NCBI RefSeq assembly: GCF_030818575.1
Contig: NZ_JAUTAL010000001.1
Span: 2,356,001-2,420,000, forward strand
From: Chryseobacterium camelliae
Lineage (GTDB): Bacteria > Bacteroidota > Bacteroidia > Flavobacteriales > Weeksellaceae
Direction of reading: 5' to 3'
Length of the DNA stretch: 64,000 nucleotides
Shown: piece by piece, positions 53,996-63,541 of the stretch
Layout: every line of letters begins with the position of its first letter
Numbering within the stretch: the first letter of the stretch is position 1
The notes under the pieces: model-generated
Told to the model about the DNA's origin: nothing
Databases searched by the model: none
What the model saw: only the letters and a program-made list of their open reading frames with translations
Position numbers and translations under genes: made by a program

Positions 53996-54148
53996 GTTGT
54001 TCAGGTTTACCGATAAGTTAAAAAATTTCATAAGATGTTACAGGAGTCTTTAAATCTCTGGCTTTCATCTTTGTCTATTTTCTATAAAACAGATCTTGTA
54101 TCTTGATGATCCACAAATAATGCGGGTTCTTTATCTGTTTTAAATCAT

Positions 54149-55093
54149 TTATGGAAGACTTATCTTTCTGCCCTGTTCCGGAAAAACATAATGTACTTTC
54201 AGGATATTGTTCTCCAATAATTCTTTTCGGATGATTTCAGGATTATCTTTCGTCGGTTTTCTGTGGGTCACTACGATGGTAAGTCCTTCAAGGGAAGCGT
54301 ATCCCAGTTTTTGTTTCAATTCAGTCAGTTCTTCAGTCAGAAGCTTGGGAGTAAGATGCCCAAACAGCAGATGTTCCGGCTGGCTATTTGGGAAAGAAAC
54401 TTCGATCAATACGGTGCTTAGTTGTTTCTTCTTAATAAGAGGTGCTATTGCCGACCAAAGATTTGCGAGATGATCAGACTTTTCAATGCGGTCTGCTCCT
54501 GTATCGCCAAGATAAAGAATATAATGATCCCCTCTTCTCACAAGTGCAGCACTGCTCTTATAAGGGTTAACATGGCTCAGCTCGTAGCCTGTTATAAAAA
54601 ACGGCGTCTCAGGTACTGAAATTTCTGTTCCTTCCTTCAGCTCATTATAATGGTATTTTCCAAGCGCTGGTTTTTGTCCCTGATCGGCAAAGTTGATCCA
54701 GGTATCCGATATAAAATAATGGTTCTGTAAGATCTGGATAACCGGAGGTAAGGCAAATATGTTTTTTTTGGAATCAGCCGGTGAATTGATGATCAGTCCT
54801 GACAGATGATCCAGATGTCCATGAGAAATAAAATATCCTTTTATCTGGTCCTTTAATACCGATTCTGCAGATCCGTCAAGGCTTTTCAGCTGAATGGCTT
54901 TGCGGATACCTGCATTGACGGTTCCGGCATCAAGACATAAAAAGGCTTTTTCTTCAGGGGCGCCCAGCAGGTACGCTGACAGATTGTCTTCCTGTTCACC
55001 GCCGTAGATTCCTAACGGGACAACATCAAAATTTTGTGCATGTCCAATGATATTGAATAAAAGTACCAGTAAAGAAAGTTTGACCTTTTCCAT
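54149..55093 (-). CDS. Class II 3',5'-cyclic-nucleotide phosphodiesterase (exported)
   Basis: A 314-residue metallo-beta-lactamase-fold protein with a short signal peptide (IIGHAQ). The PDE class II signature is FISHGHLDHLSGLIIN, followed by YLGDTGADRIE and FGHLTPKLLTEEL, then VVTHRKPTK. The family hydrolyses cAMP/cGMP; this one would act in the periplasm. It follows thyA by 23 bases. Confidence 0.86.
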   Translation of the reverse strand: MEKVKLSLLVLLFNIIGHAQNFDVVPLGIYGGEQEDNLSAYLLGAPEEKAFLCLDAGTVNAGIRKAIQLKSLDGSAESVLKDQIKGYFISHGHLDHLSGLIINSPADSKKNIFALPPVIQILQNHYFISDTWINFADQGQKPALGKYHYNELKEGTEISVPETPFFITGYELSHVNPYKSSAALVRRGDHYILYLGDTGADRIEKSDHLANLWSAIAPLIKKKQLSTVLIEVSFPNSQPEHLLFGHLTPKLLTEELTELKQKLGYASLEGLTIVVTHRKPTKDNPEIIRKELLENNILKVHYVFPEQGRKISLP

Positions 55094-55116
55094 GATTGTA
55101 ATAATGTAGTCAACTG

Positions 55117-55911
55117 CTATATGGCAACCGGAGCTTTAATTCCCGGATGCGGATCATAATTCTCTAAAGTGAAGTCTTCGAAATCAAAATCAAAGATATT
55201 TTTAATTTCAGGGTTCAGCTTCATGGTCGGAAGCGGCCTGGTCTCTCTGGATAGTTGTTTTTTAACCTGTTCAAAGTGGTTATTATAAATATGGACATCC
55301 CCGAAGCTGTGTACATAATCTCCCACTTCAAGTCCGCAAACCTGTGCTACCATCATCAGCAGTAAGGCATAGCTGGCAATATTGAACGGAACGCCAAGAA
55401 ATACGTCGGCGCTTCTCTGGTACAGCTGTAAAGATAATTTTCCGTCTGCCACGTAAAACTGGAACAAAGCATGGCAGGGAGCCAATGCCATATTGGGAAT
55501 TTCAGCCACATTCCATGCAGAAACGATCAGCCTTCTGGAATCCGGATTTTTTTTTATTTGCTCAATCACTTCAGTGATCTGGTCCACCACTTTTCCGTCT
55601 GCACCGTTCCAGCTTCTCCATTGTGCACCATATACAGGTCCTAAATCACCGTTTTCATCAGCCCACTCATCCCAGATGGACACCCCGTGGTCATTTAAAT
55701 ATTTGATGTTGGTATCTCCTTTCAGAAACCAGAGCAATTCATAGATGATGGATTTCAGGTGTACTTTTTTGGTGGTCACCAGCGGAAATCCTTCAGACAG
55801 GTCATATCTCAGCTGGTATCCGAATACACTCTTCGTACCGGTTCCGGTCCGGTCCGTTTTATCAGTTCCGCGGTCTAAAATATGCTGTAAAAGATCTAAG
55901 TAGTTTTGCAT
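55117..55911 (-). CDS. thyA: Thymidylate synthase
   Basis: 264 residues, the standard ThyA length. It methylates dUMP to dTMP using methylene-tetrahydrofolate. The catalytic cysteine is C146 in [11 protein letters not shown], followed by the dUMP-binding [20 protein letters not shown]. The [15 protein letters not shown]-terminal block is also typical. Confidence 0.98.
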   Translation of the reverse strand: MQNYLDLLQHILDRGTDKTDRTGTGTKSVFGYQLRYDLSEGFPLVTTKKVHLKSIIYELLWFLKGDTNIKYLNDHGVSIWDEWADENGDLGPVYGAQWRSWNGADGKVVDQITEVIEQIKKNPDSRRLIVSAWNVAEIPNMALAPCHALFQFYVADGKLSLQLYQRSADVFLGVPFNIASYALLLMMVAQVCGLEVGDYVHSFGDVHIYNNHFEQVKKQLSRETRPLPTMKLNPEIKNIFDFDFEDFTLENYDPHPGIKAPVAI

Positions 55912-56028
55912 TCAGAAGGAGTTTTAATGCTCAAATTTAGAAAAATCTACCGTATTTTCCGGTATGAGAAGTCATAAAAAAAGCATTCAGGTCAAGAATG
56001 CTTTGATCTATAGGATGTGACCAACAAT

Positions 56029-56778
56029 CTAAACAGCAGTATAGCCGCCGTCTACCAGATAATAGGCTCCCGTCATGAAAGAAGCCTTATCCGAGCTCAA
56101 AAACAGAACCAGTTCTGCCACTTCCTGCGGCTTGCCTAATCTTCCCATAGGATGCTTTGAGACCAGTGCATCTTTTAAATCACTGCTAAGATTTTCCAAA
56201 AGCGGAGTTTCAATATATGCAGGACCTACAGCATTGCAACGTATATTTTTCTGTCCGTATTCAGCCCCGATATTTTTTGTTAAACCTACAACAGCATGTT
56301 TTGCCGTGGTATATGCTGAAGAAAGCGGAGCGGCCACAGTACCATGAATAGAAGCCATATTGACGATCACCCCTCCGCCGTTTTTTTCCATTTGCTGGAT
56401 CTCATATTTACAGCCGTAAAACACCCCATCAAGATTGATGTCCAGTACTTTTTTCCAGCTGTCGATGCTGTAATCGCCGGTAAGATTCTGCTCACCGCCG
56501 ATTCCGGCATTATTACAGGCTATATCCAGCCTTCCGTAGATTTCTGCCGTTTTTTTCACCAACTCTTCTACCTGTGCCGGATCTGATGTATCTGCTTTTA
56601 CAAAAGATGCTTCACCCCCATCTGACTTGATTTGTTCAACCACTTTGTTCCCGTGTTCTTCATTAATGTCGGAAACAATAACTTTCGCTCCTTCTTTGGC
56701 ATAGGCTACAGCAACAGCGAGACCAATCCCTGATCCGGCACCCGTAACCAGCGCTACTTTGTTTTCAAGTATTCCCAT
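56029..56778 (-). CDS. Short-chain dehydrogenase/reductase
   Basis: A 249-residue SDR. The NAD(P) motif is TGAGSGIG (residues 12-19), the NNAGIGG loop is present, and the catalytic set is Ser in VNMASIHG with Tyr-x-x-x-Lys in YTTAKHAVVG. D at the end of beta-2 (VSDIN) favours NAD. Substrate unknown; resembles 2,5-dichloro-diol/glucose-1-dehydrogenase-like members. Confidence 0.9.
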   Translation of the reverse strand: MGILENKVALVTGAGSGIGLAVAVAYAKEGAKVIVSDINEEHGNKVVEQIKSDGGEASFVKADTSDPAQVEELVKKTAEIYGRLDIACNNAGIGGEQNLTGDYSIDSWKKVLDINLDGVFYGCKYEIQQMEKNGGGVIVNMASIHGTVAAPLSSAYTTAKHAVVGLTKNIGAEYGQKNIRCNAVGPAYIETPLLENLSSDLKDALVSKHPMGRLGKPQEVAELVLFLSSDKASFMTGAYYLVDGGYTAV

Positions 56779-56822
56779 TATTAAAAAATTTATGCGATTT
56801 GTTATATGTTCATGTCATTGGT

Positions 56823-57473
56823 TCATAACAGTATAACTGTTATTTCCTCGGTATTCCCCTGAATGGATTTCAGCCGGCCGAATTTATTCTTGGAGACAAT
56901 ATTGTCATTCCAGTAATCTAATTTTACCGGTCCGAACCTGATAAGCTTTCTGTATTTGCTCTGATCAGTGAAATCTTTTAGTCCGTAATCAACCATAATA
57001 TTGCCGATGGATTTTATTTTCCTGAGCCTGCTGTTATCGGTAAGGTCATTTCCCCAATAATCAATGGCTATGGAACCAATCATTTTCACTTTGCCGAGTT
57101 TTTCTTTTTCGGATATTGTATCTTCCCAATATTGTACGTCTACGTTTCCAATCTTCTTAATCCTGCCGTACTTGGGATCATCCTTGTCTGGCATATCCCA
57201 ATATTCTATTTTAACATTGCCGATGCTTTTCAGTTTCCCATCACGGTAACGGTCAGAAAGCTGGTCGTCATAATAATCAAATGTCCCGTTTAAAGGATTG
57301 GGATAAAACCTGATGATCTGTCCTTCACCATTGATGCTGATGATAAGGTTATCGATACTAATATCTACAGACTGAATATCATAAGTCCGCCCCGAAACAT
57401 AAGCTTTAACCTGTGCGGGTAAGTACACAAAAAGTGCCATAAAAATGATGGAAAGGATGATTTTTATCTTCAT
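56823..57473 (-). CDS. Exported protein with five to six tandem strand repeats
   Basis: 216 residues with a signal peptide (FVYLPAQ). From about residue 75 there are tandem units of about 25 residues on the pattern K-I/L-K-x-I-G-N/S-I/V-x-V/I-D/E-Y-W, for example KLKSIGNVKIEYWD, KIKSIGNIMVDYGL and KLIRFGPVKLDYWN. This could form a beta-sheet repeat. Family unrecognised. It lies 17 bases behind the GreA/B-like gene. Confidence 0.75.
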   Translation of the reverse strand: MKIKIILSIIFMALFVYLPAQVKAYVSGRTYDIQSVDISIDNLIISINGEGQIIRFYPNPLNGTFDYYDDQLSDRYRDGKLKSIGNVKIEYWDMPDKDDPKYGRIKKIGNVDVQYWEDTISEKEKLGKVKMIGSIAIDYWGNDLTDNSRLRKIKSIGNIMVDYGLKDFTDQSKYRKLIRFGPVKLDYWNDNIVSKNKFGRLKSIQGNTEEITVILL

Positions 57474-57490
57474 ACCGCAAAGGATTTTGA

Positions 57491-57931
57491 TTACCAGATT
57501 TCCTGAATAGTCTGTTCGATGGTATTAACCTCGAAGGTATCTCCCATTTTCCTGCCAAACATCATTTTTGCCAATGGGGATTCCTGTGAAACAGCCGTTA
57601 CTTTTTTCCCATTCACCATCAAATCACCAGCTGAGACAGAAATGTAGAAAAGTCCTTTATTGGTTTTCACTAAAGCGCCGTTCTGCCCCTGGGAACAAGG
57701 CTCTGTACCAATCCTTCTGAATACTAGCTGCTGATTCAGTACTTCGTTCAGCTGCTTCTGGAGATTATTGATTTCCTGCTGCAACATCTCCCGGCTGGTC
57801 TCATATTTATCACCCATGGAGCTTTTGGTGTCATTATTGGAAGCTCTGGCTTCTTCAATAAGCCGTTCAAGATGGATTATCTTATCTGAGATTTTATTTC
57901 CCAGGACTTCGCGTATTATTGACTTATCCAT
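57491..57931 (-). CDS. GreA/GreB-like domain protein
   Basis: 146 residues. The N-terminal half is a coiled coil (SREMLQQEINNLQKQLNEVL). The C-terminal half (about 75-146) has VKTNKGLFYISVSAG and ESPLAKMMFGRKMGDTFEVN, which resemble the FKBP-like C-domain of GreA/GreB (SP-L/I-A...G-x-x-x-G-D). Gre factors rescue stalled RNA polymerase; this one lacks the usual acidic tip motif that I can identify, so function is uncertain. Confidence 0.65.
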   Translation of the reverse strand: MDKSIIREVLGNKISDKIIHLERLIEEARASNNDTKSSMGDKYETSREMLQQEINNLQKQLNEVLNQQLVFRRIGTEPCSQGQNGALVKTNKGLFYISVSAGDLMVNGKKVTAVSQESPLAKMMFGRKMGDTFEVNTIEQTIQEIW

Positions 57932-57991
57932 ATGTTTATAATCATTATAAATGTACTAAATTAATTTAATTTCATCATTCATAAAATAAGA

Positions 57992-58012
57992 CAGACAGCC
58001 ATCGGCTGCCTG
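57992..58012. terminator. Bidirectional hairpin between amylase-like and GreA/B-like genes
   Basis: CAGACAGCC-ATC-GGCTGCCTG with one G-U pair; T-rich on both sides. Serves the amylase-like gene on the minus strand. Confidence 0.75.
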
Positions 58013-58040
58013 CTTTTTAGTATTTTTATCAGTACTAATT

Positions 58041-59387
58041 CTATTTTTCAAAGACAGCATAATCTGAAACTTTGAAACTGAAGTCTTTTCCGGTACCGAA
58101 ATCTCTTTTGGTTTTATCAAATACATTCCTGAAACTCCCTGATACATGATCATCCTGAATGCTAAAATTCACAGGTTCTTTAGACATATTGAGCACTACC
58201 AGCACTTCATCTTTGCCATTTTTTCTCAGGTAAGCCAGGATTTTATCATTCGCTGTGGTATTGAGAAGATAAGTGGTGACGGCAGGATCGCCGCCGCGCA
58301 ATGCCGGATTGGATGATTTTAGTTCAAGAAGGGTTTTATAGAAATCAGCCATCTGATATGTATTGGTCCATTCAATAGGGTCTTTTTCGAAAAACTCAAG
58401 CCTTTTCATATTGGGTAATTCCTGTCCTGAATATAATAAAGGAACACCATTCCATGTCGCTGAAAACACCGCCATAGGCTTGGTGATCACGCCATATTTT
58501 TCATATTCTGTTCCATTCCAGGAGTTTTCGTCATGATTGGCCGTAAACCATGCTCTCATCGAGCTGTCACCGATATTGGAGTACTTAATCAGCAAATCCT
58601 TCAGATCCTGTAAAGGAAGATTCTTTTTATAGTAATCTTCGGATACATGCATCCATTTCCATGAGTAGCTGGCATCAAAAACTTTCCCGTGCTCCGGATT
58701 TTCCAGTTCATCAAATTCTCCCAGCCAGAAAAGAGGTTTTACCTGGTCCAGTTCCGGGCGTGCTTCTTCCCAGAAATCGGCTTCAACCCATGAAGCAAGG
58801 TCGCATCTGAAACCGTCAATTCCTGTTTCTTGTACCCAGAATTTCATGGCATCAATCATGGCCCGGCGGACTTCTTTTTTACTGTAGTCCAGTTCAATGA
58901 TATCATCCATTCCTGAAGCCCGGTGGAACGATCCGTCCGGATCTTTGAGGTAAAACTCAGGATGGGTTTTGGTCCAGATATGGTCCCAGCCCGTATGATT
59001 GGCTACCCAGTCAATAATGACTTTGAAACCAAGTCGATGGGCTTCGTTGACCATATGCTTGAAATCATTCATGGTTCCGAATTCCGGATTGATGGACGTA
59101 TAATCTGATGCAGCGTAAGGACTTCCGAGGCTTCCTTTTTTATTTTCCTGGGCAATAGGAGTAATAGGCATAAACCAGAGTGTTTTCACCCCCATGGATT
59201 TCAATCGGGGCATTTCCTTTTCAAAGGCTTTAAAGGTTCCTTCCTTGGTATATTGCCTTGTGTTTACTTCATAGATGTTTGTGGTGTGTTTCCATTCCTT
59301 CGGTAAATCCATAGTATCTTTTTTATTTTGAGTAGCGCAGGATATCATCCCCAGGCTGATAACAGCCATTAGCATGAACTTCTTCAT
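58041..59387 (-). CDS. GH13 alpha-amylase-family lipoprotein
   Basis: 448 residues with a lipoprotein signal peptide (lipobox ISCA at about residue 15-18). The GH13 barrel has VIDWVANHTGWDH (region I), GFRCDLASWV (region II, nucleophile Asp), LGEFDE (region III, acid Glu) and TANHDENSW (region IV, second Asp). It should cleave alpha-glucans at the cell surface or in the periplasm. No SusCD genes adjoin. Confidence 0.92.
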   Translation of the reverse strand: MKKFMLMAVISLGMISCATQNKKDTMDLPKEWKHTTNIYEVNTRQYTKEGTFKAFEKEMPRLKSMGVKTLWFMPITPIAQENKKGSLGSPYAASDYTSINPEFGTMNDFKHMVNEAHRLGFKVIIDWVANHTGWDHIWTKTHPEFYLKDPDGSFHRASGMDDIIELDYSKKEVRRAMIDAMKFWVQETGIDGFRCDLASWVEADFWEEARPELDQVKPLFWLGEFDELENPEHGKVFDASYSWKWMHVSEDYYKKNLPLQDLKDLLIKYSNIGDSSMRAWFTANHDENSWNGTEYEKYGVITKPMAVFSATWNGVPLLYSGQELPNMKRLEFFEKDPIEWTNTYQMADFYKTLLELKSSNPALRGGDPAVTTYLLNTTANDKILAYLRKNGKDEVLVVLNMSKEPVNFSIQDDHVSGSFRNVFDKTKRDFGTGKDFSFKVSDYAVFEK

Positions 59388-59697
59388 GAGTCAATTTTTA
59401 ACAAAAATAATGATTACAATTGTATTCGGATGCCTTTTCATCTTTTTCGAGGTGAATCGGTTGTTTTTTGGAAAGTATTTCAGGACCCGAAATTTTACCG
59501 GTATTTCATGTAACCTGCTGATTTTAAACACATTCATAAATACATAAAATAGTATTAAAAAAAATCAATAATTCATAACATTTTACCTCTATATTAATGT
59601 TATCATATAAAATTATTTATTATGAAGATAGTTTCATTATACTTGGCTTAGTTATTGTTATGTGATCTAAAATCAAACCACATTAAATAATAACGAT
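59388..59697. other. Divergent AT-rich intergenic stretch
   Basis: 310 bases between the amylase-like and SpoIIAA-like genes. It must carry both promoters. A 9-codon frame at 59622 is the only ATG frame of note and is not supported. Confidence 0.4.
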
Positions 59698-60078
59698 ATG
59701 ATAAAGATTATTCCCGAAGCTCCTGAAAATGTTGCGGCTTTTAATGCAACCGGAGAAGTAACGAAAGAAGATTTTGAACAGCTGGTTATTCCTCGTGTTC
59801 AACAGAAGGTAGATCAGTATGGAGAGCTTAATTATTTATTGTATCTGGATACGGATTTGGATAAATTTACTATGGGTGCATGGATTGAAGATGCGCTGTT
59901 AGGCATAAAGAATTTCACAAAATGGAATCGTACTGCTATTGTGACCGACAAAGAGGGTGTTCAGAACTTTACAGATGCCTTCAGTGTACTGATGCCGGGT
60001 GAATGCAAATCCTTTCCGAAAGAAAATTTATATAATGCACTTTACTGGTGTACAAATGGTAACGAAGTAGAAGCATAA
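59698..60078 (+). CDS. SpoIIAA/STAS-like domain protein
   Basis: 126 residues. The layout is NVAAFNATGEVTKEDFEQLV, then YGELNYLLYLDTDLDKFTMG, then FTKWNRTAIVTDKEGVQNFT, matching the SpoIIAA-like family (PF11964, STAS/SEC14-like). No phosphorylatable serine of an anti-anti-sigma factor is evident. Function unknown. It has its own terminator. Confidence 0.82.
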   Translation: MIKIIPEAPENVAAFNATGEVTKEDFEQLVIPRVQQKVDQYGELNYLLYLDTDLDKFTMGAWIEDALLGIKNFTKWNRTAIVTDKEGVQNFTDAFSVLMPGECKSFPKENLYNALYWCTNGNEVEA

Positions 60079-60093
60079 GTTACAGATTAAAAT

Positions 60094-60131
60094 AAAAAAT
60101 CCGTTTCAGGCAAAACTGAGACGGATTTTTT
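60094..60131 (+). terminator. Terminator of the SpoIIAA-like gene
   Basis: CCGTTTCAG, six-base loop, CTGAGACGG (one G-U pair), flanked by A6 and T6. Confidence 0.85.
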
Positions 60132-60324
60132 AATGGCCATCAGAATAAGCTTGTATTGTATGATAGATTATTCTGCTTAGGGTTTTAAACCAGGACAAAA
60201 AATTATCATGTCCCTGCTTCCATCGTTATTAGTTTCATATACAAATATACTTAAAAATAATTCACTTTAAATGAAATTATCATTATTTTTTTAAATTAGT
60301 GCTGAGCATAACATACAAATTATC

Positions 60325-61533
60325 TTAATGTTGCCGGTTATACGTAGGATTACCTGATGCATTGATATCTGATGTTGATTTTGATGCATACACATATTTG
60401 TACCGGAGACTAATGGCCAGCCCAATTCCTGTCATTACCACACCCACAAGAGACGGATAATTGAAAGTATAGCCATGTTCCAACGGGATACCACCGAGGA
60501 AAGCACCCATAGCATTCGCAATGTTAAAGGCAGCCTGCATAAACGCTGCAGCCATCATTTCACTTTTCGGTGCAGCTTTCATCATCATGATATTAATAGG
60601 TGAAGCGACTGACATGGATAATGCTCCGCACACAAAAGTTAGGATCAGGGCTATATTCTGGTATTGAGAGAAGAAAAATACTCCGGCCAATGAAAACATC
60701 ATCAGAAAAAGCAAAAGGGAACAGGTTTTTTCAGGGCTCATCCTGTCCGATAATACTCCACCGCCCAGGTTTCCGGCCACCATTCCCACTCCTGCAATCA
60801 CCATCACATAGGCCATCTGGCTGCTTTTGATTCCAGCTACTACCGTCATCAGGGGCGTAATATAACTGAACCAGGTAAAAAGACCTCCGAAACCGATGGC
60901 TGTAATCATAAGTACCAGCCACGCCTGCTTGCCTTTCAGGAATTTAAGCTCTTCCATAAAGTGGGTATTCTGATTGGTCCGGAGATCCGGAAGCCACAAT
61001 TTCAGAAACAACAAAGCGATTAAACCTATCACGGCAACAATGGCAAAATACCACCTCCAGTGAAACGTATGCCCTATGTATGTTACCAGAGGCACCATGG
61101 CCAGGTTAGCAATGGTAAGGCCTGTAAACATCAGAGAAATATAAAAAGCTTCTTTCCCTTTTCCGCCCATCCTGGAAGCCATTACAGTTCCAACTCCGAA
61201 AAAGGCACCATGCGGCAGGCCGGAAAGAAACCTGATGACCAGCATCATTGAATAATCCGAAGCTATGGCAGACAAAGCGTTGAAAACGGTAAAAATAACC
61301 ATAAGGGACATCAGTACTTTTTTAGGAGGAAATTTTACCGAATATCCTATCAGTATCGGAGCACCAATAACTACCCCAAGCGCATAAGCAGAAATCAGAT
61401 GCCCGGCTTCCGGAATGCTGATCTGTAATGTCTTGGCTATATCGGGCAGCAGTCCCATAATGGTAAACTCTGTTGTCCCAATGCCTAATCCACCTATTGC
61501 AAGCGGTATAATTCTTTTATCTATGGTTGCCAT
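60325..61533 (-). CDS. MFS transporter (DHA1 drug/arabinose-efflux type)
   Basis: 402 residues, 12 membrane helices. Starts KRIIPLAIGGLGIGTTEFTI as in the AraJ/YdhP subgroup; motif A-like loop VKFPPKKVLM and motif C-like GLPHGAFFGVGTVMASRMGG. Divergent from an AraC regulator (135 bases), which may control it. Substrate unknown. Confidence 0.9.
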   Translation of the reverse strand: MATIDKRIIPLAIGGLGIGTTEFTIMGLLPDIAKTLQISIPEAGHLISAYALGVVIGAPILIGYSVKFPPKKVLMSLMVIFTVFNALSAIASDYSMMLVIRFLSGLPHGAFFGVGTVMASRMGGKGKEAFYISLMFTGLTIANLAMVPLVTYIGHTFHWRWYFAIVAVIGLIALLFLKLWLPDLRTNQNTHFMEELKFLKGKQAWLVLMITAIGFGGLFTWFSYITPLMTVVAGIKSSQMAYVMVIAGVGMVAGNLGGGVLSDRMSPEKTCSLLLFLMMFSLAGVFFFSQYQNIALILTFVCGALSMSVASPINIMMMKAAPKSEMMAAAFMQAAFNIANAMGAFLGGIPLEHGYTFNYPSLVGVVMTGIGLAISLRYKYVYASKSTSDINASGNPTYNRQH

Positions 61534-61668
61534 GACTCGTAATATTGTATTTCAAACTGCAAAAATCGACAGAAATTATGGTTTCTACTCCACCGCTAAT
61601 GATAAAAATTTGCTCTGTATTAATCTTTTATTTTAAATTTAACCTAATAAAACATCAAAAGAGAGCCA

Positions 61669-62511
61669 ATGAAGATCCAAAAGGAAATCATAGATTTTGA
61701 AGAAGGTAAATCCTTTAAACTATTCTCACCATCTCTTAAGAACTGTTTTTACTGGCATTACCATCCTGAAACCGAACTGGTGTATGTGGAAGCTTCCAAT
61801 GGAATCCGACACGTAGGAAAAGATATTTCAAAGTTTACCGATCACGACCTCCTGCTGATAGGCTCCAATGTTCCGCATCTTAACTTTGATTATGGCATCC
61901 AGACAGAATGCCGGCAGCTGGTGCTCCAGATGCAGGAAGAATTTACCCAAAACCTGACCGCTATGGCAGAGTTCAGTGCGGTAAAGGAACTCTTGGACCG
62001 GTCATGCCTTGGACTTTCTTTTTTTGGAGCCACCAAAGAAACCGTGGTTCAGAAATTGCGCATTATGGAATCCCAGAACCCTTTTGAAGCCGTGATGAGC
62101 CTGATTGAAATATTGCAGATCCTCGCTCATTCCGAAGAGGTTAAAGTGCTTAACCAGGAAGATACCCGGGTACAGTGGTTTATGAATGACAAGATCCGGA
62201 TGGGAACGATTTACCATTATATTGATGAGCATTATGACAAAAAACCTGATGTTAATGAAATTGCCAGGATTATTGGCCTCAGCACGCCTGCATTCTGCCG
62301 GTATTTCAAAAAACAGACGGATATGACCTTTACCGGTTTTGTTAATAATTACAGAATCAACCAGGCTAAAATCTCGCTCCTGAAAGGCAACTCTGTTACG
62401 GAAGCTTGTTTCCAGGCAGGTTTTGAAAGCCTTTCATATTTCAATAAACTATTTAAGCAGCATATGGAGCAGACTCCTTCAGAATTCAGGAAAGAACATA
62501 TGAGACGATAA
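61669..62511 (+). CDS. AraC-family regulator beside the MFS transporter
   Basis: 280 residues. The N-terminal cupin sensor has FYWHYHPETELVYVEASNGI and HDLLLIGSNVPHLNFDYG. The C-terminal HTHs are VNEIARIIGLSTPAFCRYF and VTEACFQAGFESLSYFNKLF, ending KQHMEQTPSEFRKEH. It probably senses a small molecule and regulates the divergent MFS gene. Confidence 0.9.
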   Translation: MKIQKEIIDFEEGKSFKLFSPSLKNCFYWHYHPETELVYVEASNGIRHVGKDISKFTDHDLLLIGSNVPHLNFDYGIQTECRQLVLQMQEEFTQNLTAMAEFSAVKELLDRSCLGLSFFGATKETVVQKLRIMESQNPFEAVMSLIEILQILAHSEEVKVLNQEDTRVQWFMNDKIRMGTIYHYIDEHYDKKPDVNEIARIIGLSTPAFCRYFKKQTDMTFTGFVNNYRINQAKISLLKGNSVTEACFQAGFESLSYFNKLFKQHMEQTPSEFRKEHMRR

Positions 62512-62520
62512 CTCAATAGA

Positions 62521-62545
62521 AAAACGCTCCGTTGAGGAGCGTTTT
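62521..62545. terminator. Bidirectional terminator between araC-type gene and lipA
   Basis: AAAACGCTCC-GTTGA-GGAGCGTTTT, followed by T-rich sequence. Convergent genes on both sides. Confidence 0.9.
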
Positions 62546-62549
62546 ATTT

Positions 62550-63416
62550 TTAATGGATATGTTTTTCTGCATGGTAAGAACTCCTTACCAAAGGAGAACT
62601 CTCCACATGCCTGAATCCTAAACTTCTTGCAAAATCACCGAATTCATCAAATTCTTCCGGAGTAATGAATTTCTTTACCGGCAGGTGTTTTTTGGTAGGC
62701 TGAAGGTATTGCCCAAGTGTAATAACGTCTACATCAGCATTTCTGATGTCTTCAATGGTCTGGAATACCTCATCACGGGTTTCTCCTAAACCAAGCATCA
62801 CCCCGGTTTTAGTCCTTCTCTGCCCGGCTTCCTTCAGGTAACGCAATACATCAAGGCTTCTCTCATATTTAGCCTGAATCCTTACTTCCCTGGTCAGCCT
62901 TTTTACCGTTTCCATATTGTGCGAAATAACTTCCGGTGCTACGCCTACCAGCCGGTCCAGGTGTTTGGTAATACCCTGGAAATCCGGGATCAGTGTTTCC
63001 ATCGTTGTTCCCGGTGAAATCCTCCTGACTGCATTAACGGTTTCTGCCCAAAGGATAGAACCCATGTCTTTAAGGTCGTCACGATCTACGGAAGTAAGCA
63101 CAGCATGTTTGATCTTCATTAACTTGATTGAACGGGCCACTTTTTCAGGCTCATCCCAGTTAACATCCATCGGCTTGCCGGTTTTCACTCCACAGAATCC
63201 ACAGCTCCGGGTACAGATATTCCCCAAGATCATAAATGTTGCGGTTCCTTCTCCCCAGCATTCCCCCATATTAGGGCAGCTTCCGCTTTGGCAAATGGTG
63301 TTGAGTTTATATTTATCAACCAAAGTTCTGAGTTCTCTGTAATTTTTTCCGGTAGGAAGTTTTACGCGAATCCATTTTGGTTTTTGTACGGTAGTATCTT
63401 GAACTGAATTTTCCAT
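62550..63416 (-). CDS. lipA: Lipoyl synthase
   Basis: 288 residues. A radical SAM enzyme that inserts two sulfurs into protein-bound octanoate to make lipoate. The auxiliary cluster is [12 protein letters not shown] and the radical SAM cluster is CTRSCGFC (C-x3-C-x2-C). The C-terminal RSSYHAEK serine-containing motif is present. Length is standard. Confidence 0.97.
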   Translation of the reverse strand: MENSVQDTTVQKPKWIRVKLPTGKNYRELRTLVDKYKLNTICQSGSCPNMGECWGEGTATFMILGNICTRSCGFCGVKTGKPMDVNWDEPEKVARSIKLMKIKHAVLTSVDRDDLKDMGSILWAETVNAVRRISPGTTMETLIPDFQGITKHLDRLVGVAPEVISHNMETVKRLTREVRIQAKYERSLDVLRYLKEAGQRRTKTGVMLGLGETRDEVFQTIEDIRNADVDVITLGQYLQPTKKHLPVKKFITPEEFDEFGDFARSLGFRHVESSPLVRSSYHAEKHIH

Positions 63417-63541
63417 CTCTAGAATTGAAGGTCAAAGTTAAGCATTTTTTTATCGAAAGCATCAAAGAGGCCTATTGATGAAACAGATAATTTCATTTTT
63501 CAGGCTGGTATCATATTGTAAGAAATGAGGTAATTATGACA

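Noticed and set aside
57956..58153. 65-codon frame on the minus strand
   Set aside because: Overlaps the end of the amylase-like gene in another frame and its terminator.
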